From an uncultured Lactobacillus sp. (GTDB taxonomy: Bacteria > Bacillota > Bacilli > Lactobacillales > Lactobacillaceae): a stretch of DNA of 24,712 bases. Each line of letters begins with the position of its first letter. Positions within the stretch are counted from its first letter, which is position 1. The notes beneath the pieces are model-generated. The model saw only the letters and a program-made list of their open reading frames with translations. It had not been told where the DNA came from and did no database searches. A program made the translations under genes and the position numbers. Of this stretch, positions 15,462 to 21,437 are shown piece after piece. The stretch lies in contig CAJUNC010000025.1 in assembly GCA_910587695.1 (NCBI GenBank), positions 1-24,712 on the forward strand, read 5' to 3'.

Positions 15462-16097
15462 TTATTTACGGACAACACTGATACGTTCTTTGATATGGTC
15501 ACCATTTTGGATCTCATCAGCCATGGCAAGCGCGTAATCAGCATAACTGATGATGCTTTCACCACGGTCGTTAAGGGTCAATTCTTCACCAGCAAGGATG
15601 TATTCACCCGTACGTTTCCCGTCAACTTGGAAATCAGCGGCTGGACTGATGAAGGTCCAATCAACATCATCATGTTTGCGTAATTCTGTTAAGGCATCAG
15701 TTTGAGCTTTGGCTAAAGCGTAAAATTTTGCTGGGAAATCTGGTGTGTCGACTAACTGAGTCTTGTGTTCGGGGTCAACATAGAGGCTACCAGCACCTCC
15801 AACGATGATCAAACGCTTGTCTGTCTTGGCCAAAAGAGCTGTTAGATATTTGATAACTTCAACGTGAAGATGAAGTGTTTCTGGTTTCCAAGTCCCGAAA
15901 GCAGAAACAACGATCTCAAACTCGCCAAGATCGGCTTTAGTGAGATCAAACAGATCTTTTTTAATATATGTTTGCGCATCAGTTGTATTTTCATCTTTGC
16001 GCCCAAAACCAGTAACATCATAGCCACGAGCAACTAATTCCTTGATAACGTGACCAGCGACCCGACCATCAGCACTAATTACAGCAACTTTTGTCAT
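15462..16097 (-). CDS. NAD(P)-binding Rossmann-fold protein, atypical SDR / NmrA-like
   Basis: The 211-residue product resembles short NAD(P)H-binding proteins (NAD_binding_10/NmrA-like): an N-terminal beta-alpha-beta segment MTKVAVISADGRVAGHVIKE, then IVVSAFGTW, RLIIVGGAGSLYVDP, and DVDWTFISPAADF followed by a GEYILAGEE segment. Members act as NAD(P)H sensors or small reductases; the substrate is unknown. In the dinucleotide-binding loop the usual G-A-T-G-R-V-G reads S-A-D-G-R-V-A, so two of three glycines are replaced, which may weaken cofactor binding. I chose ATG 16097 since GGAGG lies eight bases upstream; the ATG at 16112 overlaps that site. It is monocistronic and has a promoter with overlapping palindromes. 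Confidence 0.8.
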   Translation of the reverse strand: MTKVAVISADGRVAGHVIKELVARGYDVTGFGRKDENTTDAQTYIKKDLFDLTKADLGEFEIVVSAFGTWKPETLHLHVEVIKYLTALLAKTDKRLIIVGGAGSLYVDPEHKTQLVDTPDFPAKFYALAKAQTDALTELRKHDDVDWTFISPAADFQVDGKRTGEYILAGEELTLNDRGESIISYADYALAMADEIQNGDHIKERISVVRK

Positions 16098-16117
16098 AAT
16101 AAATTCCTCCATTTTGT

Positions 16118-16181
16118 TGTAATTTTAATTATTACATTTATTTGATGACATTATCCTATCTTCTTTTTGATGTAATGTCAA
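16118..16181 (-). promoter_or_regulatory. Promoter and putative operators of the reductase-like gene
   Basis: Minus strand: TTGACA (16176-16181), 17-base spacer, TAGGAT (16153-16158). An inverted repeat TGACATTA (16146-16153) / TAATGTCA (16173-16180) overlaps the -10 and the -35. A second palindrome TGTAAT (16118-16123) / ATTACA (16131-16136) lies in the 5' leader. Both look like binding sites for a dimeric repressor, identity unknown. Confidence 0.55.
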
Positions 16182-16310
16182 TAGTTACAACTTTGGAAAT
16201 TTTATTTTTTTATGTTTACCTATAATTAGCGGAAATAAATTTTTTGAAAAAAGAAAAAAATTTCGCCAACAATTGCGTATTTATAAAGTGTAGTCGTAGT
16301 TCAAAGTCCC

Positions 16311-16339
16311 TTGCAAAATAGTTTTAATAATGTTATAAT
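16311..16339 (+). promoter_or_regulatory. Promoter of the rpsF-ssb-rpsR operon
   Basis: TTGCAA (16311-16316), 17-base spacer, TATAAT (16334-16339), with TG at 16331-16332 forming an extended -10 (TGTTATAAT). The 97-base gap to the rpsF ATG leaves room for a structured leader. Confidence 0.8.
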
Positions 16340-16353
16340 TCTATTTCGTGAGT

Positions 16354-16424
16354 ATCTAAACAAAATTAGCTTTAGATTCTCCTTGTTCTTACTTTAGATA
16401 AAGAACCAATAGTCCATAAGGAGG
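16354..16424 (+). promoter_or_regulatory. Structured rpsF leader that can sequester the Shine-Dalgarno
   Basis: CTCCTT (16379-16384) is complementary to AAGGAG (16418-16423), the rpsF ribosome binding site, and the adjoining GTTCTT (16385-16390) pairs with AAGAAC (16401-16406), leaving an 11-base bulge. ATCTAAA (16354-16360) can pair with either of two TTTAGAT copies (16371-16377, 16393-16399). Autoregulatory S6:S18-binding leaders are known at this locus in bacteria; I do not see their conserved CCG here, so identity with that family is unproven. Confidence 0.5.
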
Positions 16425-16435
16425 TGCAAACAGTC

Positions 16436-16726
16436 ATGACAAATTATGAAATTACTTACATCATCAACCCATCACTTGACGAAGCAGCTAAGAATGAATT
16501 AGTTGAACGCTTCGACAACATCTTGAAAAATGATGGTGCTGAAATCGTAGAATCAAAAGACTGGTCTAAGCGTCGTTTTGCTTACGAAATTGGTGGTTTC
16601 ACAGAAGGTGTCTACCACATCGTAAACATCAAAGCTGAAAACGCAGACGCTATCAACGAATTTGACCGTCTTTCCAAGATCAATGATGGTATCTTACGCC
16701 ACATGATCGTTAAACGTGAAGACTAA
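16436..16726 (+). CDS. rpsF: 30S ribosomal protein S6
   Basis: The 96-residue product MTNYEITYIINPSLDEAAKN and onward is a full-length S6, with the typical SKDWSKRRFAYEI and DGILRHMIVKRED ending. S6 binds S18 on the platform of the small subunit. ATG 16436 was chosen as family start; the GTG at 16424 lies inside the AAGGAGGTG ribosome binding site, which is eleven bases from the ATG. It is first in the rpsF-ssb-rpsR operon, an arrangement conserved in most Firmicutes. Confidence 0.98.
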   Translation: MTNYEITYIINPSLDEAAKNELVERFDNILKNDGAEIVESKDWSKRRFAYEIGGFTEGVYHIVNIKAENADAINEFDRLSKINDGILRHMIVKRED

Positions 16727-16762
16727 GATAGACTATAAATAAAGTAAAGGAGGAAATGAACT

Positions 16763-17317
16763 TTGATCAATTCAGTTGTTCTAGTAGGTCGTTTGACCCG
16801 AGATCCTGAACTGCGCTACACGCCTTCAGGGGCAGCCGTGGCAAGCTTTACTGTCGCGATCGACCGTCGTTTCACCAACCAACAAGGTCAACGTGAAGCT
16901 GATTTCATCAATTGTGTAATGTGGCGTAAAGCAGCCGAAAACTTCGCTAACTTTACCCACAAAGGTTCCTTAGTAGGGATCGAAGGACGGATCCAAACCC
17001 GTTCTTATGAGAATCAACAAGGTCAACGTGTTTATGTTACTGAAGTTTTAGCTGAGAATTTCTCACTTTTGGAATCCAAGGCTGAATCAGAAAGGTATCG
17101 TGCCCAACACGGCAGCAGTAACGCTAATGTGCAAGGTTCAGCTCCTTCAAATGATATGCAGTCATCTAATCCATTTGGGACTCCAGCAAATAATCAGACC
17201 AATGATGCTTTTGGAGGTAATGGTTTTGATACCAATACAAACAATAGTAACAATGCTGCTGATCCATTTGCAGGTGGTCAACAGATCGATATCTCAGATG
17301 ATGACTTACCATTCTAA
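16763..17317 (+). CDS. ssb: Single-stranded DNA-binding protein
   Basis: SSB coats single-stranded DNA and recruits partners through its acidic tail. The 184-residue product has an OB-fold domain (about 1-105: NSVVLVGRLTRDPELRYTPSG, FINCVMWRKAAENFANFTHKG), a Gln/Asn/Gly-rich flexible linker and the canonical C-terminus DDDLPF. The start codon is TTG 16763, seven bases after AAAGGAGG; the ATG two bases after GGAGGA is out of frame. It lies between rpsF and rpsR as usual. Confidence 0.98.
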   Translation: MINSVVLVGRLTRDPELRYTPSGAAVASFTVAIDRRFTNQQGQREADFINCVMWRKAAENFANFTHKGSLVGIEGRIQTRSYENQQGQRVYVTEVLAENFSLLESKAESERYRAQHGSSNANVQGSAPSNDMQSSNPFGTPANNQTNDAFGGNGFDTNTNNSNNAADPFAGGQQIDISDDDLPF

Positions 17318-17338
17318 AATTGACAGGAGGGAAATCTA

Positions 17339-17575
17339 ATGCCACAACAAAGAAGAGGCGGACGTCGCCGTCGTAAAGTTGACTTCATCGCTGCTAACCA
17401 CATCGAATACATCGACTACAAGGATACAGACCTTCTTAAGCGTTTCATCTCAGAACGCGGTAAGATCTTGCCACGTCGTGTAACAGGTACTAGCGCAAAG
17501 AACCAACGTAAACTTACTGTTGCGATCAAACGTGCACGTATCATGGGCTTATTGCCATTCGTTGCCGAAGATTAA
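17339..17575 (+). CDS. rpsR: 30S ribosomal protein S18
   Basis: The 78-residue product begins MPQQRRGGRRRRKVDFIAAN and includes IDYKDTDLLKRFISERGKILPRR, the standard S18 core, ending RARIMGLLPFVAED. It pairs with S6 in the ribosome. AGGAGGG lies seven bases before the ATG. It closes the operon and is followed three bases later by a strong terminator. Confidence 0.98.
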   Translation: MPQQRRGGRRRRKVDFIAANHIEYIDYKDTDLLKRFISERGKILPRRVTGTSAKNQRKLTVAIKRARIMGLLPFVAED

Positions 17576-17577
17576 TC

Positions 17578-17607
17578 AAAAAACGTCTCATTGTGAGGCG
17601 TTTTTTT
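17578..17607 (+). terminator. Terminator of the rpsF-ssb-rpsR operon
   Basis: AAAAAACGTCTCA (17578-17590) pairs with TGAGGCGTTTTTT after a short TTG loop, with one G-T pair, and ends in seven T. It directly follows the rpsR stop. Confidence 0.93.
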
Positions 17608-17904
17608 GTTTGGATAGATTTTTTCGAAAAAAAGTTTTTAAAAATTTCGTTTTTTAAAGGCGAACTATTATATTTTTTTATTGGGTATTATACGATTTAT
17701 CGCTTAAAGAGTAAGAAAGATTTTTAAAAATCTTATTAGTAAATCTTTGATTTGTAAAGGTATAACCATGTATGTGGATAAAGTTGTGGAAAAGTCGAAT
17801 ATAATAACCGAACTTTGTCTAATATGAAAAAAATATAATTTAAATTCTTAAGAAAAAATCAATAAAAAAGTTAGCCATTTTGGGTCATTTAGGTGTATTA
17901 TAGA
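17608..17904. other. AT-rich gap with two DnaA-box-like sites and an 18-bp palindrome
   Basis: TGTGGATAA (17773-17781, a perfect box on the minus strand) and TGTGGAAAA (17785-17793, one change) are three bases apart. AAGATTTTTAAAAATCTT (17717-17734) is a perfect palindrome. I see no convincing gene. A 19-codon frame from ATG 17768, preceded by AAAGG, overlaps the boxes but resembles nothing I know. Confidence 0.4.
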
Positions 17905-18042
17905 TATGTAGATTGATGATGAATCAATCTTCTCCCCTTTTTATGTAGTAAGTGATAACTATCTTAGATTTACTTTAGGATAGTATTTCCCCAATAACAT
18001 AACCTTTTTCTCCGTGATTTTCCCCGATCACGGAGTTTTTTT
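17905..18042 (+). ncRNA. Probable small regulatory RNA with C-rich loops
   Basis: An orphan intrinsic terminator at 18010-18042 has no gene before it. Upstream are two perfect or near-perfect hairpins: AGATTGAT/ATCAATCT (17910-17917 with 17923-17930) and ACTATCTTA/TAGGATAGT (17958-17966 with 17976-17984, one G-T pair). Three segments, TCTCCCC (17931-17937), TTTCCCC (17986-17992) and TTTTCCCC (18018-18025, terminator loop), fall between or in the loops of these stems. Unpaired UCCCC segments are the seed of several Firmicute small RNAs (RsaE/RoxS type, csRNAs) that pair with Shine-Dalgarno sequences. TATTAT at 17896-17901 is a candidate -10, but no good -35 is seen. The long frame-free length argues against a peptide. 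Confidence 0.5.
18010..18042 (+). terminator. Intrinsic terminator of the putative small RNA
   Basis: CTCCGTGAT (18010-18018) pairs perfectly with ATCACGGAG (18027-18035) around a C-rich loop, followed by seven T. No protein gene ends nearby upstream. Confidence 0.93.
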
Positions 18043-18081
18043 ATGTCCATAAAAAAGATGTGTAGCAAAAATGTGTTTTAG

Positions 18082-18120
18082 AATATAAAACGCGAGACCT
18101 ACCATCATGGTAGATCCCGC
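18082..18120 (-). terminator. Terminator of the hypothetical gene at 18155-18685
   Basis: On the minus strand GCGGGATCTACC (18109-18120) pairs with GGTAGGTCTCGC (18092-18103) with two G-U pairs and a five-base loop, followed by GTTTTATATT. Confidence 0.75.
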
Positions 18121-18154
18121 ATTGTTGTGCACTCAGCGATGACTAGTGGAGCAA

Positions 18155-18685
18155 TTAGCTTAGCTCGAGAGTCCTAGCAAACTCAGTTCCATTTGAGAGT
18201 ACAGTAAAGCTTCTAAAGTCGATCGTGGTCGATGCATCGAGTTTAGAAGCTAGGCGCATTGGATCATCAATTTTGATATTTTGGTCGGTAAGCCAAGATA
18301 TCACTTGAGGGATCGCCTGCGTTTCGCCATTTAGCAGTTGGATCTGGCGGTCGTCGGTTAACTTAAGTATCAGAGAAAAGATAAAACGCTCTGTCAGTTG
18401 AGGCAACGGTCGAAGCGTGATCTTAGCTAGATACATTCCTAGACAAGCCTGGGTGATCTGCTCGGGTGGTAGAGTAAGCATTAAATTGTCGCGGTCATCG
18501 AAGAGCTTGAGATGTGTTGCTTCAAATTGTGTTTTCGCAAAAGCAAGTGAATTTTTGCGAAATAAAATTGCAAGTGGCAGTTGGCGATTGGTTCCGTAAA
18601 ATGTCCGCCCATTGAATTCAAGTATAGTGAAAATTGGTGCGGTATACAAATTAGTAGCTAAATCGGTAAAAACGATTTTTTTCAT
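18155..18685 (-). CDS. Hypothetical protein, 176 residues
   Basis: I do not recognise this protein. It begins MKKIVFTDLATNLYTAPIFT and has no signal peptide or membrane segment; it appears to be a soluble alpha/beta protein of near-neutral composition. Segments such as LEFNGRTFYGTNRQLPLAIL and a later LTDDRQIQLLNGETQAIPQ suggest strands separated by turns, and ITWLTDQ-like helix text occurs near residue 140 (VISWLTDQNIKIDD). I chose ATG 18685 because GAGG lies six bases upstream; the ATG at 18697 overlaps that GAGG. It has its own terminator and stands alone between the small RNA candidate and a divergent small membrane protein. A real gene is likely from the clear ribosome binding site and terminator. 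Confidence 0.7.
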   Translation of the reverse strand: MKKIVFTDLATNLYTAPIFTILEFNGRTFYGTNRQLPLAILFRKNSLAFAKTQFEATHLKLFDDRDNLMLTLPPEQITQACLGMYLAKITLRPLPQLTERFIFSLILKLTDDRQIQLLNGETQAIPQVISWLTDQNIKIDDPMRLASKLDASTTIDFRSFTVLSNGTEFARTLELS

Positions 18686-18845
18686 ATTGGACCTCATTTC
18701 TATGAATTAACTAGCATAATTTATAAGCGTCATCTTCTGCACACTAGCCCCACCATAATGATAAGTGATATCGCTCAAGAGAGACAAGCGCTCTTTATAG
18801 AAGAAATGTGGTATTATTGAATAAAATAGCAATGAGGGTGAAAAA

Positions 18846-19052
18846 ATGGTCAAAGGTTTGGTTTTAAGTGCAATAATTTTTGTTCTAGGGGCGTTTGAAC
18901 TTTATGCGACATATCGCTATTATCACAAATTAGTCGTCGCAGATCACAAAAATATGCTTTCTAGTAGCCGTTTGTGGTTAGGGATCATCAGTGGTGGCTT
19001 GTTATGCGCCCTTGGGATCTTCTCAGCTTTAGGGGTATTACAAGGTGTATAG
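18846..19052 (+). CDS. Small membrane protein, two predicted transmembrane helices
   Basis: The 68-residue product has an N-terminal hydrophobic helix (about 4-24, GLVLSAIIFVLGAFELYATY), a basic loop with RYYHKLVVADHKNMLSSSR, and a second helix (about 43-66, LWLGIISGGLLCALGIFSAL). I do not recognise the family and assign no function. GAGGGTG lies seven bases before the ATG and TATTAT at about 18812-18817 could be its -10. It is followed by a bidirectional terminator and appears monocistronic. Confidence 0.75.
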   Translation: MVKGLVLSAIIFVLGAFELYATYRYYHKLVVADHKNMLSSSRLWLGIISGGLLCALGIFSALGVLQGV

Positions 19053-19108
19053 CTTGAGAAAATGATCAGAGACTGTGATATTATCCGCTATTTGTCCTTC
19101 TAGTCGTC

Positions 19109-19161
19109 AAAATAACGCTAAGAGCCTCCAACACATGTTTGGGGGCTCTTGGCGTTATTTT
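19109..19161. terminator. Long bidirectional terminator
   Basis: AAAATAACGCTAAGAGCC and the following CTCCAA (from 19109) pair with TTGGGGGCTCTTGGCGTT and ATTTT (to 19161) with wobble pairs only, around an ACACATG loop. A-run and T-run flank it, so it can end both the plus small membrane gene and the minus DUF1002 gene. Confidence 0.93.
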
Positions 19162-19167
19162 AAAATA

Positions 19168-20148
19168 CTAATTAAACAAACTCTTGACCCATTCGATGAA
19201 GCGGGTAAACCAGCCTTTAGCTTGTTCGACGGCTTCTTTAGCTTGAGCACTGTTAGCCCAGTCTTTAGCTTTATTCATCAAATTACCAGTCGAATCTTTA
19301 ACGTTATTGATCGTGTTTGTCACGTTATTGATATATGTCTTGCTTGAGCTGATCGGTGAATTTTGGAAGTTTACCAAAGCACCTGAGATCTGTGTTACTT
19401 GCTCTGAGGTCGTTTGATCTTGAATACCACGGTCAGCTAAAGCCTTATTTAACATATCTTCGATGTCTTGTTTTGTAGCTAGTTCTTGGTTATCTTGCTT
19501 TTGTTGTGCCAATTGCTTGGACACATCACCAACAGCTGCCATCAACTTACCAGGATAAGTAGCATCATCTTTGTTGGCGTCGATCGCCGGTTGAGTCGCT
19601 GAAAGCATCTCGTTAGCTGTCGCTGTGTTTTCTGTGTTCAATGAAACGCCATCTTCGGCTAAGGCCTTGTAGACCCCAGTTAAGGCTGATTCACCTGAAA
19701 CGGGACGGTTAGCGGTCACGACGATGCTGACATCAGTTACCCCCGCCATTTGTGCGACCATTGCATATTGTTGGGAAGTTACTTGGGTAATGTTGTTAGA
19801 ACCATTGTAGTCTTTGATGTTGACTTTGACCCCAGAGCCAGGATCTCCAGGCGCGATCGCAACAGAGCTGATCATTGCAGCGTCAGTCGTATTGCTAGAG
19901 CCATTAGCGATATATTTATTGTAATCGGTAGCTGTAGCGGTCAAAGTCTTGAATGAAGAATCAGTTTCAAATACCTTAGCTAAATTTTGGCGTGCTTCTT
20001 GGCTCGTGCCGGATCCATAGACGACATAAGCGGAATTTAACGTATGTGTGTTACTGCTACTTGCGGCTAAAGCCTTGGGACTGATCAAAATTGCCCCTAA
20101 AAAGGTCAGCACCGCCAAGAATGCAGTTGCTAATTTTTTTAATTTCAT
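19168..20148 (-). CDS. Secreted DUF1002 family protein
   Basis: The 326-residue product has a signal peptide (MKLKKLATAFLAVLTFLGAI, cleavage after AALA-type site near residue 29). The body matches the DUF1002 family as I know it from lactobacilli: AYVVYGSGTSQEARQNLAKVF, TDAAMISSVAIAPGDPGSGVKVNIKD (in two parts), TSQQYAMVAQMAGVTDVSIVV and NRPVSGESALTGVYKALAEDG. The C-terminal third is Gln/Asn-rich and helical and ends in an amphipathic GWFTRFIEWVKSLFN, which may touch the membrane. Its function is unknown; it should be extracellular. GAGG lies eleven bases before the ATG. It is monocistronic and convergent with the small membrane gene. Confidence 0.88.
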   Translation of the reverse strand: MKLKKLATAFLAVLTFLGAILISPKALAASSSNTHTLNSAYVVYGSGTSQEARQNLAKVFETDSSFKTLTATATDYNKYIANGSSNTTDAAMISSVAIAPGDPGSGVKVNIKDYNGSNNITQVTSQQYAMVAQMAGVTDVSIVVTANRPVSGESALTGVYKALAEDGVSLNTENTATANEMLSATQPAIDANKDDATYPGKLMAAVGDVSKQLAQQKQDNQELATKQDIEDMLNKALADRGIQDQTTSEQVTQISGALVNFQNSPISSSKTYINNVTNTINNVKDSTGNLMNKAKDWANSAQAKEAVEQAKGWFTRFIEWVKSLFN

Positions 20149-20284
20149 CTCTAAAACACCTCATTGATTTTATATCTAGCTACATTTTAATTTTACCACC
20201 AGAAATCAATTCTTGTCTTTTAAGAAAAAGATATAAATATCGTAAGAAAAACTTAGGGAAATCAACATTTAAAAATCAAATTAC

Positions 20285-20330
20285 ACACAATATATAGATT
20301 TAATAAAATTAGAATTACAATATATTGTGT
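20285..20330. repeat. 11-bp perfect inverted repeat upstream of the pnuC-like gene
   Basis: ACACAATATAT (20285-20295) and ATATATTGTGT (20320-20330) are perfect inverted copies 24 bases apart. They lie just upstream of the -35 at 20339, and six T follow the right arm. This may be an operator or an AT-rich terminator-like hairpin. Confidence 0.5.
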
Positions 20331-20338
20331 TTTTTAAG

Positions 20339-20368
20339 TTGAATTTAGCTGAAAGACATGGCTATAAT
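20339..20368 (+). promoter_or_regulatory. Promoter of the pnuC-like gene
   Basis: TTGAAT (20339-20344), 18-base spacer, perfect TATAAT (20363-20368), ending 58 bases before the start codon. Confidence 0.65.
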
Positions 20369-20426
20369 AGTTACATTGAATTTTTTAAATGCGAAAAATC
20401 ATTGTCTAGTGGAAGGAAGTTTTTAG

Positions 20427-21197
20427 ATGTTTGAACGTTATCAAGATGTATTGACCCATTTACCAGAATATTCCAAGAATGTATTTCGGAAGGGATATTT
20501 CAAGTGGTTATTGAATCAATGTAAAGGCTGGGGATATTTTAGTTACTTTTTATTGGCGTTCAACTTTGTGCTCCAAGTTATTTCGTTGCTCCAATCTTTT
20601 GACCAAACCCCACTTCAGTCCCTGCTCGCTTTTGTTGGGGGCAATCTGTCTGTTGCATGTGTGATCGGGATCTCTAACTTATCAGGGATCCAAGGCTGGT
20701 GTGGTGCGATCTCAGCTATTTGCATCGCGGCAACTGGTTTTATGGCGAAAAATTATGCGACAGCTTGGGAACAGATCGGGTATTTGATCTTTTTAGATAT
20801 TTTTTGTATTTTAGATCCAAAATGGAACGATGATATCCAAGCTGAAAAATTAGAAAGTGGGCTTGAATGGCTCAAATATGGCTTGTTTTTTGTAGTTGCT
20901 TGGTTATGCACATATACGATCTTTAGCTTTACTAATGATCCTAGGGTCTTTTTAGACAGCTTGAACTTAGCAATGGCGATCACGGGTGCACTATTGGAAT
21001 TGAACCGTAAACGTGAACAATACTATGTTTTCACACTAGCATCGATTTTTACGATCGCTTTATGGGTCCAAACGATGTTGCAAGGCGATGGAAATTTTGC
21101 CTTGATCTTTAGTTATAGCGTCTTTTTCCTAAATGACATGTATGCCTTTTTCAGCAAGAACAGCTGGTTTAGAGGGGAAGTCTCAAAGAAAGCTTAA
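20427..21197 (+). CDS. pnuC: PnuC-type nicotinamide riboside (or related vitamin) transporter
   Basis: The 256-residue protein is a polytopic membrane protein with about seven hydrophobic helices. The C-terminal part, LNLAMAITGALLELNRKREQYYVFTLASIFTIALWVQTML and then YSVFFLNDMYAFFSKNSW (given here in pieces: TGALLELNRKREQYY, IFTIALWVQ, FFLNDMYAFFSKNSW), follows the PnuC pattern with the substrate-contact Gln/Tyr segment and a terminal ND-x-Y motif. PnuC proteins take up NAD precursors by facilitated diffusion driven by intracellular phosphorylation; paralogues carry thiamine or riboflavin, so the exact substrate is open. AGGAAG lies about eight bases before the ATG. It has its own promoter and terminator. 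Confidence 0.8.
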   Translation: MFERYQDVLTHLPEYSKNVFRKGYFKWLLNQCKGWGYFSYFLLAFNFVLQVISLLQSFDQTPLQSLLAFVGGNLSVACVIGISNLSGIQGWCGAISAICIAATGFMAKNYATAWEQIGYLIFLDIFCILDPKWNDDIQAEKLESGLEWLKYGLFFVVAWLCTYTIFSFTNDPRVFLDSLNLAMAITGALLELNRKREQYYVFTLASIFTIALWVQTMLQGDGNFALIFSYSVFFLNDMYAFFSKNSWFRGEVSKKA

Positions 21198-21277
21198 AAT
21201 TTAGTTTTGAATTGCTGACAATAAATAGTTGCGGGCGTATACTTAAACTAAGTGAATAACTTAACTCATAACACTAA

Positions 21278-21307
21278 GCTACGGGTCGACTCGTGGCTTT
21301 TTATTTT
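21278..21307 (+). terminator. Terminator after the pnuC-like gene
   Basis: GCTACGGG pairs with CTCGTGGC (two wobble pairs) around a TCGA loop and is followed by TTTTTATTTT. Confidence 0.8.
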
Positions 21308-21437
21308 GGGCAAAGCAACTTGATTTTTCAAGCTATTATAGTCATACTTACTGAGAGTCAAACTCGTTTGTGATAGAATAAGTAGCAGAAGTATAAAATT
21401 AGGTTAAGAATTGGGAAAGGAATGCGGGGATAAACCA

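Noticed and set aside
17768..17827. A 19-codon frame with AAAGG upstream, overlapping the DnaA-box-like sites
   Set aside because: Too short and not similar to anything I know; the GTGGATAAA text is better explained by DnaA boxes, though neither reading is proven.
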